A stretch of DNA of 64,000 nucleotides from Burkholderia savannae (GCF_001524445.2 NZ_CP013417.1:1054001-1118000); one strand, 5' to 3'. Shown: positions 46,265 through 55,867, numbered from the stretch's first letter. Notes: a model not told the origin generated them from the sequence alone. Program-made: numbers and translations.

Positions 46265-48394
46265 TTACAGCTTGGCGCTCGTGAACGTCAGGGCCGTTCC
46301 CGCGCCCGCGATCACCAGCCAGTTGGTCGGATCGGTCGTCACGACGGTGGCGCTTCCCCCGGTCACGACCGGCAACTGGAAGGCGTTCTTCGGCAGCAGC
46401 CACGTCACGTCCTGCAGGCTCGTCGGCTGGGAAGCGGCGAACGACCAGCTGCTGCCCGTGTCCGTCGCCGTCCACGTGACGAGCAAGCGCTTTCTGTCGA
46501 ACTGGGTCAGCTGATCCATCGTGTACCACTTGTATTGCCCCGTCGCGATCAACGTGTTCGCATAGGTGAAGATCGTCGAGAGCACGCCCGGATACCACGA
46601 CGCGCCGAGCGGATGCATGTAGATGAGCCGGGTCGTGCGGTTGGCCACGACGAAGTTCATCAGCGCTTCGTACCAGTTCGTGACGTCCGTCGTCGACACG
46701 CCGAACTCCTGGAATTCCTCGAAAGTCGCGTACTTGCCGAACGGCATCACCGGGAATGCCCAGATGCCGGGGTTCAACAGCGCGCCGTTCCGGTAGGCGC
46801 GCGTTTGCGCCATGCCGGTGTGGCCGGTGAAGTAGTAGCCCGAATAGCCGTTGCTTTCGAGCCAGGTGACGGCCCAGGTCGGCGTATTGCCTTCAGGCGC
46901 GGCCCATTCGACATCCGGCTTGCCGGTCACCGTCTGCACCGCCTGGTGATTCAGCACGAGGTATTGCTGGAACGTGCTCTGATCGGTCTCGCTGGCATTG
47001 GCGCCCCAGTAGTCGTGATCCCAGCCGCCGTGGCTGCCGATGTTGTGCCCCTTGCTCAACAGGTACGTCATCAGCTGCTTCGCCTGCGTGTTGTTGGTCA
47101 GATTGATGCCGAGCCCGTCGCCGATCGCCGCGTCGTCCGGGCCGGCCGTCACGACGATCGAGAACGGCCCGTTGTTCCAGATGCCGAGCGACTTCAGATA
47201 CTGGGCCGGCTGAATCATCTCTTCCGCGCAGAAATGCCAGTTGAGCACCATGCCCGCTTGCGCCCTCGGTTCGAGCGACAGGTGCGGCATCGACAGCACG
47301 TTCGTCGTGAAGTAGTGCAGGAAGCCGTGCAGCGGCATGCCGTCGGTCTGCCCTTCGAGGTAGCTGAGCGGCATGTTCACGAACAGCACGCCGCCGCTGC
47401 CGTACGGGTTATAGCCGGCGACGAGGCCGAAGTTCGGCGAGGTCAGCAGGGCCGTGCCGCTGTACGTGCCCTGCGTGACGAAGCTCGGGTAAGTGAGGAA
47501 GCCGTACACGTAGCCCGAGATGCCTTCGAGCGTGTCGGTGGTCGCGGCGGGCGACGTCGTGGCGAGCGCGGTCGCGCCCGTCGTCTTCTTCGTCGACGAA
47601 GACGTGCTCTTGGTCGACGTTGCCGTGTACGTGCCCGCCTTGACTTGCTGGCCCTTGGAAATCCGGCCGAGATCCAGACTGATATTCGACGCGAGCCCGT
47701 TCTCAGTCTTGTAGTTGAAGTATGCGTTGTGGTTGTAGCCGGACAATCCGCCGGGGTTGGACGGGCTCGGTTGCAGGTACAGAACCTGGCCGGGCGACGC
47801 GGACACCGACACCAGCGCCGACGTCTTGACGGCGGTCGTCGTGGTGGAGCCGCTCGTCGACCACGCCATCGACTTTCCGGGCGGAATCTGCAGCGCGCGC
47901 AGCGTGCTTCCCATGCCGGTCACGGGGCCGAGCCCGATCATGTTGCCGCCGAGCGAGTCGTACAGCACGTAGCTCACGCCCACCATCGAGCTGAATCTCG
48001 ACTGAGGAACGGGATAGAAGCCGGTCGACGTGAGCGCGCCGAAATCGTAGACCATCATCACGCGCCCGCCGTTGAGCGCGTAGTTCTGGATCGCCGTCAC
48101 GAGCGCATCGGCCGCGACGGTGTGAACCTGATCGGGAAGGATGAGGCCTTGATACTGTTGCAACGACGCGCCGGCCTGTTCGAACTGGCTGTCGTAGATG
48201 ATCGAGATCTGCAGGCCTTCCTCGGAAGCCGCGTCGAGCCACGCCGACACGCGCGGATCGGGCAGCGTGAAATTGTCCGGCAACAGCAGCAGCAACTGAT
48301 TCGAAACTGCATGGGCCCGTCCGGGAAGAATCGCGAAGCATAGCGAAAGTAGGATCAGGCACGTCCTGAAGAACCGAAATGACTTGACCAACAT
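46265..48394 (-). CDS. Secreted NodB-like polysaccharide deacetylase
   Basis: A 709-residue exported protein. After the signal peptide (ends near RAHA, residue 28) an N-terminal domain of about 250 residues looks like a Rossmann or GATase-type fold (LLLLLPDNFTLPDPRVSAWL, then VMMVYDFGALTSTGF). A Thr/Ser/Lys linker lies near residue 270. The C-terminal half has NodB-type metal His in HNIGSHGGWDHDYW (H-x4-H), APEGNTPTWAV and LIYMHPLGASW. The usual first T-F-D-D motif is not evident, so activity is uncertain. ATG 48394 follows GGAGAGCACC. AT-richer and more Asn/Thr-rich than its neighbours. Confidence 0.78.
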   Translation of the reverse strand: MLVKSFRFFRTCLILLSLCFAILPGRAHAVSNQLLLLLPDNFTLPDPRVSAWLDAASEEGLQISIIYDSQFEQAGASLQQYQGLILPDQVHTVAADALVTAIQNYALNGGRVMMVYDFGALTSTGFYPVPQSRFSSMVGVSYVLYDSLGGNMIGLGPVTGMGSTLRALQIPPGKSMAWSTSGSTTTTAVKTSALVSVSASPGQVLYLQPSPSNPGGLSGYNHNAYFNYKTENGLASNISLDLGRISKGQQVKAGTYTATSTKSTSSSTKKTTGATALATTSPAATTDTLEGISGYVYGFLTYPSFVTQGTYSGTALLTSPNFGLVAGYNPYGSGGVLFVNMPLSYLEGQTDGMPLHGFLHYFTTNVLSMPHLSLEPRAQAGMVLNWHFCAEEMIQPAQYLKSLGIWNNGPFSIVVTAGPDDAAIGDGLGINLTNNTQAKQLMTYLLSKGHNIGSHGGWDHDYWGANASETDQSTFQQYLVLNHQAVQTVTGKPDVEWAAPEGNTPTWAVTWLESNGYSGYYFTGHTGMAQTRAYRNGALLNPGIWAFPVMPFGKYATFEEFQEFGVSTTDVTNWYEALMNFVVANRTTRLIYMHPLGASWYPGVLSTIFTYANTLIATGQYKWYTMDQLTQFDRKRLLVTWTATDTGSSWSFAASQPTSLQDVTWLLPKNAFQLPVVTGGSATVVTTDPTNWLVIAGAGTALTFTSAKL

Positions 48395-48999
48395 GGTGCT
48401 CTCCGTCGGGATGGACGATTGGTGATTTCCAACATTCCGAGTACGCGCCTCGTCCTGATGAACTCGTCCGCGACGCGTGCGAAGCATCGACGGGGAGGAG
48501 GATTTTGAATGTTCGGACAACCGGCGCACTGTCAGCCCGTGGCGTCGAGACGAATCGGACATGCCCCGGCAGGGCTTCCGTGAGGAAGCGCCGGATGACA
48601 CGTCGTTCTTGAATGCGCGTCGAGCCCGCCGTTGGCAGCGTGAGGAGACAAGCTAGCGGCGTGCCAAGCCGGTCGGACGCCGGACGTATCGGGGCGCGGG
48701 GCGCAAGCGGGCGGCCGCTCCATAGGGAAATCGACGAGAAACGTCGCAGCATTGATACGTGGCGCGTCCGGCGCGAGGCGTGCCGGATCGGGTGGACGAC
48801 GCAGCCCAGCGGGCCAACGACGAGCCGATGCGGCGCGGCGGCGCGACGCGATGCCGGCGTGCCGCCGGTGCGGCGACGGACGCCGGCATCGTGTGACGAA
48901 TGCGTCCGCGCTAACCGGAGGATCGGGCGACTACATTGAGGCCGCGCGCAGCGCGGTGAAAGTGACGAAAATGCTGCGGATGTGCAACGTCGGTTCGCG
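48395..48999. other. Gene-less 605-bp gap upstream of the deacetylase gene
   Basis: No frame here shows a recognisable protein on either strand. The stretch near 48395-48530, with patches of lower GC, probably holds the deacetylase promoter and leader. The rest may be decayed DNA. Confidence 0.5.
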
Positions 49000-49380
49000 T
49001 CATTTCACCTTGAACGAATAGTCACCCTGTGTCCGGTGGCCGTCGGAGGCCACGGCCACCCAGTGGACGACGTATTTGCCGGGCGCCAGCGCGGGCAACG
49101 CGACGCTGATCGTCTTCGCGTCGTTCGGCGCGACGGTCGCCTTCGCGCGGCTCACCGGCTTGCCGGTCGCGTCGCTGACCGTCAGCGCGCTGAACGCGGG
49201 CTCGAGCGGTCCGTCGAACACGATCGTCACGTTCGCGGGCGGCGGCACTTCGGCGCCCGCCGACGGAGTTTGCGATTGCGGGAAGACATGCGCGAACGCC
49301 GCCGGCGAAGCGACGACGCCCGCGACGATCGCCGCCGCGGCGCACGCAGGGTGAATTGGGCGAATTACGGTCACGTTCAT
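49000..49380 (-). CDS. copC: CopC-domain periplasmic copper protein
   Basis: CopC/YobA proteins bind Cu in the periplasm. The 126-residue product has a signal peptide ending FAHVFPQ, so the mature N-terminus begins at or near the His that forms the copper brace, then PSAGAEVPPPANVTIVFDG and KYVVHWVAVASDGHRTQGDY with the second His. The ATG overlaps the stop of the outer-membrane gene, whose end supplies AAAGGAGA as ribosome-binding site. CopD is not adjacent. Confidence 0.92.
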   Translation of the reverse strand: MNVTVIRPIHPACAAAAIVAGVVASPAAFAHVFPQSQTPSAGAEVPPPANVTIVFDGPLEPAFSALTVSDATGKPVSRAKATVAPNDAKTISVALPALAPGKYVVHWVAVASDGHRTQGDYSFKVK

Positions 49381-50309
49381 TCTCCTTTGCCGAAGAGCGG
49401 CTTGCCGAGCGAGTTGGGGAGCACGTCGTCCAGATAGAGATGGGCTTGCAGCAAGACTCCGACGCCTTTTCCGCTGGCGCGATTGACGGGAATCTGCGCC
49501 TCGACGCCGAATTGCCCCCAGCGATTCAGCCAGAGCAGGCCGGGGTTGACGGTGCCGGTCGTATGGCCGGCGCACGGTCCGCCGGTGCAGGTGTTCATCG
49601 GAAATTCGACGACCGGAATCAGGTTGCTGAACGGGGCTTTGAGCCCGACGTCCTGCACGAAGTTCTGCAGGTACGGCAAGCTGTACTGCAACGTCACGCC
49701 CCAGTTCAGCGAGTCGGGATCGGCGCTGCTCGTCGTCAGCCGCGGCCCGACGGTGGCCGTGACCGCGAACGGGCGCAAGTATTTCAGGGCGTCGGGCAAA
49801 TCGCCGAAACCCTTGCCGACGTACAGCGTCGGAGTCAGCGCGGAATGCGGGTCGGCGATCGCTTTTGAGCCGGTTCCGCCAAGCTCGGCGATCACGCCGA
49901 CGGACGCCATGAATTCGTGTGCGGCGCTCACGTAGAAACGATACTTGGCGCCGAGCGCGAAGTTGTCGAACCCGCGCGCCGAGCCGCCGTTCGGCGCGTT
50001 CACGTTCACGTAGGTGCCGGTCAGGGACAGCGCGAAGCTCGGCGTGATCAGCTTGTCCCATTCGAGCGACGTCGTATTGGTGCCTTGGGCGTCGCCGTCG
50101 CCCGTTTGCGATTTGAGGTGGCCAAACTCGAGATTGAGTTCGTCGCCGACGCCGGGATCGTCGACCGCCATCGTCGCCGGGAACACGCGATTGCCCGCAA
50201 TCGCATGGGCGGCGGCAACGCAGGGCGCGAAAAGCGTCGCGGCTACGGCAGCCGGGGCGACGAGCGTCGAGAGCGCGGGCAAACCGCCGCGAGGGGTAAT
50301 GGTGCGCAT
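49377..50309 (-). CDS. Outer-membrane beta-barrel protein linked to CopC
   Basis: A 310-residue exported protein with a signal peptide (about 1-36) and alternating hydrophobic strands ending in aromatic residues (FALSLTGTYVNVNA, FALGAKYRFYVSAA, WGVTLQYSLPYLQNF), typical of an outer-membrane barrel. It is related in outline to the barrel proteins found beside copper and hydrocarbon genes; the cargo is unknown. C-x5-C in NTCTGGPCAGH could be a loop disulfide or metal site. Coupled to copC by a 4-bp overlap; DUF2946 lies 107 bp upstream. Confidence 0.75.
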   Translation of the reverse strand: MRTITPRGGLPALSTLVAPAAVAATLFAPCVAAAHAIAGNRVFPATMAVDDPGVGDELNLEFGHLKSQTGDGDAQGTNTTSLEWDKLITPSFALSLTGTYVNVNAPNGGSARGFDNFALGAKYRFYVSAAHEFMASVGVIAELGGTGSKAIADPHSALTPTLYVGKGFGDLPDALKYLRPFAVTATVGPRLTTSSADPDSLNWGVTLQYSLPYLQNFVQDVGLKAPFSNLIPVVEFPMNTCTGGPCAGHTTGTVNPGLLWLNRWGQFGVEAQIPVNRASGKGVGVLLQAHLYLDDVLPNSLGKPLFGKGE

Positions 50310-50416
50310 GACTTATCCGTGTCGAAGGGTTGCATGGGGGCGATCGCGCGTCCGTTGGCGGACGCGCGACACCGCGGCGACGCAATGACGCGTTCGTCGC
50401 GGCAAGACTGCTTCAG

Positions 50417-50797
50417 TCAGGACAGGGCGGGCGGCGCGCGCGGCTGCGCCGTGGTGAACGGGACGCGGCGACGTATCGGCTGAACCGGTGCGGCCGATGA
50501 CGTATGGCGCGCCCCGTTCTCGGGGGCGAATTCGGCGGTCGCGCTCGGTACCACGGGCACGTGGGCGAGCAATCCGCAATATGCGCACGCTTGCTCGTGA
50601 ATCGCCTTTTCGGACGACGAGGATGTGTCGGACGGCGTCGCGTTTGAGCCGTCCCGCGCCGAGCAGACGGCGCCCGGCAGCGTGCCGGAATGACGGCTGT
50701 TCGACAGCGAGTGCGAGACCGTCGGCGCGAGCGTCGCCATCAGGATTGCGAACAATCCGAGAAGGCTGCCGATCTTGCGGTGGAGAAGGCGACGCAT
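50417..50797 (-). CDS. DUF2946 membrane-anchored copper-associated protein
   Basis: A 126-residue protein with an N-terminal hydrophobic segment (GSLLGLFAILMATLAPTVSH) and the family motif ACAYCGLLAHVP with a C-x2-C pair and His. DUF2946 genes often sit beside copper transport genes, as here (outer-membrane barrel and CopC follow). The C-x2-C plus His suggests periplasmic metal binding. The exact role is not known. Confidence 0.82.
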   Translation of the reverse strand: MRRLLHRKIGSLLGLFAILMATLAPTVSHSLSNSRHSGTLPGAVCSARDGSNATPSDTSSSSEKAIHEQACAYCGLLAHVPVVPSATAEFAPENGARHTSSAAPVQPIRRRVPFTTAQPRAPPALS

Positions 50798-51554
50798 GGC
50801 CTTGAAAGGATGACGAACGAGCCCGAATGCTGCGGCGAATTATGGCATGCAACGATGATCCTTCCGATAGGAACATCTCTTTAAAAGGCAGGGCGAGATC
50901 AAGACGGATCGCTTCGAGCGTATATCGGAGCGGTGATGCGTGAGTTTGTCTTTCCATGAGCTTTCAGCGGTGGGTTGTCGTTGCCGCCTTTGCCCGTTCG
51001 TCGTCGGATGCCTGGGCGCTTGGCGCCGAGCCGCTTTCTCTCCGGTTGCCGAGCTTTCAAGCGCGGGCGCGTTTTCCTCGCGTGTTTCGGCCAAGGCGGG
51101 GCACGCGCATGGACGCGCTCATGATTGGCGGTAAGTAGAGGCGTCGTGCGCGGGTTGCGTCGGCGCTCGATCTTGACTGGTTGACGGCTTGTCGAGCGCG
51201 ATGGTTGCCGAGGCGGATGTGCGCGCCGATGAACCGTGGATAACGCGGCCGCTTCGCGTGCGTGCCCGCATGACGACCACGTGCAAGGTCGGCCGCTGCA
51301 GATTCGTTGGATATCGTCGCGCGAATCGACGTTGGGATGCCCGGCTGCCCGTGCCGGTCGGGGATTTTTCCGGCGTTCACGCGCCGGCGCAGCAGCAATG
51401 GGGCGCCGGCAGCCGCTTGCCGTATGCGCGACGGCGGGCCGTATGCGTGGCGTTCGACGCGAGAGCGTCTTGTGGCGGTACGGCAAGAAGTACGGCCGAC
51501 CGGTGATCGCCGATCGGCCACGATCTGATTGACGATGTGAACGCTGCTGCTGGG
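50798..51554. other. Gene-less 757-bp stretch in the island
   Basis: Short frames occur on both strands but none has recognisable domains, a good ribosome-binding site or a consistent composition. The first 100 bp should contain the promoter of the DUF2946-OMP-copC group. The remainder looks like decayed DNA. Confidence 0.45.
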
Positions 51555-51827
51555 CTATCGAATGGCGAAGTGGCTTGCCGGCGCTCCGTTGTAGCACGTA
51601 TTTCCGTAGATGTAGAAATCCCTATTTTCGGAGAACGCCGAGTATATGAGCGGGAAGACTTCTCTTTCGCTAAATGAGTACGAGGCGTCGAGAATCGTGG
51701 CCACGAGATTGCCGTTCGAGTCGGTTTCGATTTTGTTGATTTTTCCTGATTTGCAAACGATGTCTGCGGAGGCATAGGAGGAAAAAAGCATCATGACTGA
51801 AAAAATGATGGTCGAGAATATTTTCAT
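51555..51827 (-). CDS. Small secreted protein of unknown function, AT-rich
   Basis: A 90-residue protein with a textbook signal peptide (MKIFSTIIFSVMMLFSSYAS) cleaved before ADIVCKSG. The mature part of about 70 residues has two cysteines (DIVCKSGKI and YGNTCYNG) that could form one disulfide, and is rich in Ser, Asn and Tyr. The ATG at 51827 follows GAGGAAGACC. GC content is far below the chromosome, and codons such as ATA and AAA are frequent, which indicates recent acquisition. I do not recognise a family. Confidence 0.72.
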   Translation of the reverse strand: MKIFSTIIFSVMMLFSSYASADIVCKSGKINKIETDSNGNLVATILDASYSFSEREVFPLIYSAFSENRDFYIYGNTCYNGAPASHFAIR

Positions 51828-52248
51828 GGTCTTCCTCTCGTTGAGCGCGTTGATGGCGTGAAAAAAGGAGCTGCTGGGCGGCACTGCATTGCCTCCGGGC
51901 AGGAAGCGATCGACGTCCGGATTGGCAATCTTTTTTAATGTCTGGTTCTGAGATATTGATGGAATGAGTTGTAATTATTTATCGGAATTAAGCGTGGTTT
52001 ATGGGTGGTGCTGCGGCGCAGAATGGAGATTATGATTCGCACCTGGGTAGTTCAAATGGTATTAATTTATCATTGTTGATTTTCGATAGAGCGCGCCGGA
52101 TGGTTTTGATTTTAAAAACCTCGGGCGTGATTGTTTTCGGTAAATGGGCGAAATGCGGCTGCGTATTGAATGTCGGATGTCGACGTTGCGCTCGGTGAAG
52201 GATGACGATGCTCGGAGCGGTCGATAGAGGCGGAAGCGAACGTGCGCC

Positions 52249-52288
52249 GATGCGGCGATGCGCCGATGCGCCGATGCGGCGATGCGGC
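52249..52288. repeat. Octamer tandem repeat (5 units)
   Basis: Five consecutive 8-bp units of GATGCGGC or GATGCGCC. The unit is not a multiple of three and lies in non-coding DNA, so copy number can vary freely between strains. Confidence 0.9.
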
Positions 52289-52508
52289 GGAGCGTCGGGC
52301 GTCGCGTGCGCATGCGCACAAATGGTTTCGGTCTCCGTGACGAGGGGCTACGTCGAGGCGGACGTTGCAGGCAGCGGCAAGACTAGAAGGCGGGCAAGCG
52401 GCGGTCGGGAGCGGATATCGATTCGGTGGTGCGAGTGAATTGCAATCGTGCAGCCGCTTTTGACGCATGCGGATTCATGCCGCCCGGCAAAGTCGCGCAG
52501 ATCGGCGT

Positions 52509-52527
52509 GACTCCGGCTCGCGCCTCC
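52509..52527 (+). repeat. attR-like copy of the tRNA-Cys 3' end
   Basis: An exact 19-base copy of 38833-38851. The following bases (AAGCCCCC..GGCGCTTTTCTTTTTTT) are a diverged copy of the tRNA-Cys terminator. Only the 3' end is present, with no upstream tRNA body. This marks the right end of the island. Confidence 0.8.
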
Positions 52528-52694
52528 GCACCAAGCCCCCGATGCGCGGCGCTTTTCTTTTTTTGTTTTCCTGTTCGTTTTCTCGCCTTCCGGTGTGACA
52601 ATCGCGTTCGGTTTGCATTCGCGGCACGCCGCGCGCGACGATCTGCTTCGATCGCGCGAGCGGCCGTCCGTTTGACGTTCGACCGGGAGCGCTC

Positions 52695-53693
52695 TTGGAA
52701 CCGATTCATTCGAATTCGCCCGCGCCGTCGGGCCGCGTGTCGACGTCGGCGTCGATGTCGACGCAAACGGAACCGCGCGGCGGCCGCCTGCGTCGATTCT
52801 TCTTCGGCCGCGACGGCTTGCGCGCGCCGTGGGGCGCCGCGTTGTTCGTCGCGATCTTCGTCGGCGCGATCGCGGCATTCGCGTTCGTCTCGCACCGGTT
52901 GGTGCCGATGCCCGTGGGCGACGAGGCGCTGCCCGTCGCGAACGGCGCCGCCATGGAAGCGATGCAGCTCGCATCGGTTGCGCTCGCCACCTTTTTGCTC
53001 GCGTGGATCGAGCGTCGCTCGCCGTTTTCGTACGGACTGCAAGGCAGCGCACGCGCGTCGCGCTTCGCGGGCGGCGTGGTGTGCGGCTTCGCGGCGATAT
53101 CGGCGCTGGTATTCGCGTTATGGCAAGCGGGGCTGCTGCGCTTCGACGCGCCGGCGATCCACGGCGCGCGCGCATGGGAATACGCGGCCGTCTGGGCCGC
53201 GATGTTCGTGATGACCGGGATTTTCGAGGAATCGCTGCTGCGCGGCTACCTGCTCCACAAGCTCGCGCGCTGGCTCGGCTTCTGGTGGGGCGCGGTGCTG
53301 CTGTCGGCGCTGTTCGGCGTGCTGCACGCGATGAGCCCGGACGAATCGATCATGGGGCTCGCGTCGGCGATGCTGTTCGGGCTCGTCTTCTGTCTGTCGC
53401 TTTGGTACACGGGATCGCTCTGGTGGGCGATCGGCTTTCATGCGGCGTGGGACTGGGGCGAATCGTACTTTTACGGCGCGCCGGACAGCGGCCGGCTCGT
53501 CGAAGGCGTGCGGCTGACCGCGCACCCCGTCGGCCATGCGCTGCTGAGCGGCGGCGCGGCCGGGCCCGAGGGCAGCGTGCTGGTTTTACCGTTGCTTGCG
53601 ATCATCGCGCTCGCGATGTGGGGCTGGTGGGGGCGCGGCGCACGCGCGTCGCGGGTTGCGCTGCGCGGCCAAGGCGGCGGAATCGTGCGATAG
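52695..53693 (+). CDS. CPBP-family intramembrane metalloprotease
   Basis: CPBP (Abi/Rce1-like) proteases cut within or near membranes; bacterial roles include bacteriocin self-immunity and prenyl-protein-type processing. The 332-residue product has about eight hydrophobic helices and the catalytic E-E-x3-R motif in FEESLLRGYLLHKL (Glu178, Glu179, Arg183), with His in FGVLHAMSPDE and HAAWDWGES. A TTG start at 52695 with GGGAG upstream is used; an ATG at 52755 is an alternative. First chromosomal gene beyond the island boundary. Confidence 0.85.
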   Translation: MEPIHSNSPAPSGRVSTSASMSTQTEPRGGRLRRFFFGRDGLRAPWGAALFVAIFVGAIAAFAFVSHRLVPMPVGDEALPVANGAAMEAMQLASVALATFLLAWIERRSPFSYGLQGSARASRFAGGVVCGFAAISALVFALWQAGLLRFDAPAIHGARAWEYAAVWAAMFVMTGIFEESLLRGYLLHKLARWLGFWWGAVLLSALFGVLHAMSPDESIMGLASAMLFGLVFCLSLWYTGSLWWAIGFHAAWDWGESYFYGAPDSGRLVEGVRLTAHPVGHALLSGGAAGPEGSVLVLPLLAIIALAMWGWWGRGARASRVALRGQGGGIVR

Positions 53694-54261
<568 letters not shown>

Positions 54262-54774
54262 TTACTCGCCGCGCCGCACCGCGTTTTCCCACGCGAGCTC
54301 GACGAACACCCGGCACAGCGCCTCCATCCCTTTCGCATCGTCGTCGTCGAAGCGGCCGATCAGCGGGCTGTCCACGTCCCATACGCCGATCAGTGTGCCG
54401 TCGCGCGCGACGAGCGGCACGACGATCTCCGATTGCGACGCCGAATCGCACGCGATGTGGCCGGCAAACGCGTGCACGTCGCGCACGACCTGCGTGCTGC
54501 GCGTCTGCGCGGCCGTGCCGCATACGCCTTTGCCGAGCGCGATGCGCACGCACGCGGGCTTGCCCTGGAACGGCCCGACGACGAGCTCGCGGCCATCGTA
54601 GAAATAGAAGCCAGCCCAGTTGAGGCCGTCGAGCGAGTGGTAGACGAGCGACGAGAAATTCGCCGCGTTGGCGACGACGTCGGTTTCCGTCTCGACGAGC
54701 GCACGCGCCTGCGCGGCGAGCGTTTCGTAGAGCGCGGGCTTCGACGACGGAAGGGTTTCGGAGAGCGCGAACAT
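54262..54774 (-). CDS. Free methionine-(R)-sulfoxide reductase (GAF fold)
   Basis: fRMsr (YebR/MsrC) reduces free methionine-R-sulfoxide in the cytoplasm using thioredoxin. The 170-residue GAF-domain protein has LNWAGFYFYDGRELVVGPFQ and the three redox cysteines at Cys75, Cys85 (GKGVCGTAA) and Cys109 (HIACDSASQSEIVVPL), then IGVWDVDSP. All expected catalytic residues are present. The ATG at 54774 gives the usual length; the longer upstream frame is not conserved in character. Confidence 0.93.
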   Translation of the reverse strand: MFALSETLPSSKPALYETLAAQARALVETETDVVANAANFSSLVYHSLDGLNWAGFYFYDGRELVVGPFQGKPACVRIALGKGVCGTAAQTRSTQVVRDVHAFAGHIACDSASQSEIVVPLVARDGTLIGVWDVDSPLIGRFDDDDAKGMEALCRVFVELAWENAVRRGE

Positions 54775-54961
54775 GAGCGATTGACGTGACGATTGAACGG
54801 CGGCCGCGCGCGGCCGTGGCTTGCGCAGTCTACGGGAATTCGGCGTGACGCGCGGCGTGGCCGTGCCGTCGACGGGGGGCGATCGGGCGCTCGAACAGGC
54901 GCTCGAACGAACGCACGCTTGGACGCCCATCGAGCGGCGCGCCGAGCGTCCGGGCGCACGT

Positions 54962-55867
54962 CTAGTCGGGCTCGAGCGCGGCGAAGCGCTGCGCGAGAAA
55001 GTCGAGCAGCGCGCGCACGGACGGCAGCAGCCCGCGGCGCGACGCGAACACCGCGTGCACGATCTCGCGCCGCGGCGCCCAGCCGGGCAGCAGTTGCCGC
55101 AGCTCGCCGCGGGCGAGCTGGTCGCGGACCATCATCGTCGGCAACTGGACGACGCCGACGCCCGCGACGGCCGCCGCGCGCAGCGCGGGCATGCCGCGCG
55201 TGACGAGCCGCGGCCGGTGACGGATCGCCGCGTGCGCGCCGTCGGGACCGTGCAGATTCCACACGTGCTCGTCTTGCGGCAGACCGAGCGCGAGGCTCGG
55301 CAGCGCGGCGAGATCGGCGGGCACGCGCGGCGCGCCGGCGCGCTCTAGCAGCCGCGGGCTCGCGACGAGGCATTGCCCGCGCTCCGCGAGCACGCGCAGC
55401 ACGAGATCGCTGTCCTCGAGCGGCGGCGGCCGCACGCGCAGCGCGACGTCGATGCCTTCGCCGACGACATCGACGCGCCGGTTCGTTTCCTCAAGATGAA
55501 TCTCGACGAGCGGACATTCGGCCATGAACGCCGCGACCATGTCGCCGACGAGCGCATCGAGGAGCACGACGGGGCAGGTCACCCGGACGATGCCGCGCGG
55601 CTCCGCGCGCATCAGCGCGACCGCCTCGTCGGCCGCATCCGCCTCGACGAGCATCGCGCGGCAATGCGCGTAATAGGTCTGGCCGGTGTCCGTGACCGCG
55701 AAGCGCCGCGTCGAGCGCTGAATGAGGCGCATGCCGAGCCGCTCCTCGAGCAGCGCGATCCGGCGGCTCAGCTTCGACTTCGGCATGTTGAGCGCGCGCC
55801 CGGCGGGTGCGAAGCCGCCGTGATCGACGACCTGGACGAAGTAATAGAGATCGTTCAGATCCCGCAT
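54962..55867 (-). CDS. LysR-family transcriptional regulator
   Basis: A 301-residue LysR regulator. Residues 1-60 form the winged helix-turn-helix (MRDLNDLYYFVQVVDHGGFA, then SKLSRRIALLEERLGMRLIQ). Residues 90-295 are the effector-binding domain, with IVRVTCPVVLLDALVGDMVA at its start. It is divergent from the pirin gene across 126 bp, the usual LysR-target layout, so it probably controls pirin and itself. The effector is unknown. Confidence 0.92.
   Translation of the reverse strand: MRDLNDLYYFVQVVDHGGFAPAGRALNMPKSKLSRRIALLEERLGMRLIQRSTRRFAVTDTGQTYYAHCRAMLVEADAADEAVALMRAEPRGIVRVTCPVVLLDALVGDMVAAFMAECPLVEIHLEETNRRVDVVGEGIDVALRVRPPPLEDSDLVLRVLAERGQCLVASPRLLERAGAPRVPADLAALPSLALGLPQDEHVWNLHGPDGAHAAIRHRPRLVTRGMPALRAAAVAGVGVVQLPTMMVRDQLARGELRQLLPGWAPRREIVHAVFASRRGLLPSVRALLDFLAQRFAALEPD

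Larger units (their letters stand above)
38833..52527. mobile_element. Genomic island at the tRNA-Cys 3' end (about 13.7 kb)
   Basis: The interval is bounded by 19-bp direct repeats of the tRNA-Cys 3' end. It contains a phage methylase remnant, a T6SS toxin-immunity operon, copper-related and secreted proteins, and an AT-rich small gene. Outside it the genes are conserved chromosomal types. No integrase, transposase or tail gene is visible, so the element is probably immobile or decayed. The GC-rich copper block may have a separate history from the AT-richer ends. Confidence 0.7.
51828..52694. other. AT-rich gene-less stretch and right island boundary
   Basis: From 51828 to about 52190 the DNA is AT-rich and shows no gene. 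Composition then returns to high GC, with an 8-bp tandem repeat, the tRNA-Cys repeat at 52509 and a degenerate terminator after it. The last part carries the upstream region of the CPBP protease gene. Confidence 0.5.

Noticed and set aside
46196..48343. 715-residue plus-strand frame opposite the deacetylase gene
   Set aside because: Antisense to a protein with signal peptide and NodB motifs; the translation is low complexity.
38853..52508. An integrase or transposase for the island
   Set aside because: Both strands were checked for tyrosine-integrase and transposase-like proteins; none was seen.
52509..52527. A second tRNA-Cys gene
   Set aside because: Only the 3' 19 bases are present; there is no anticodon arm or D arm upstream.
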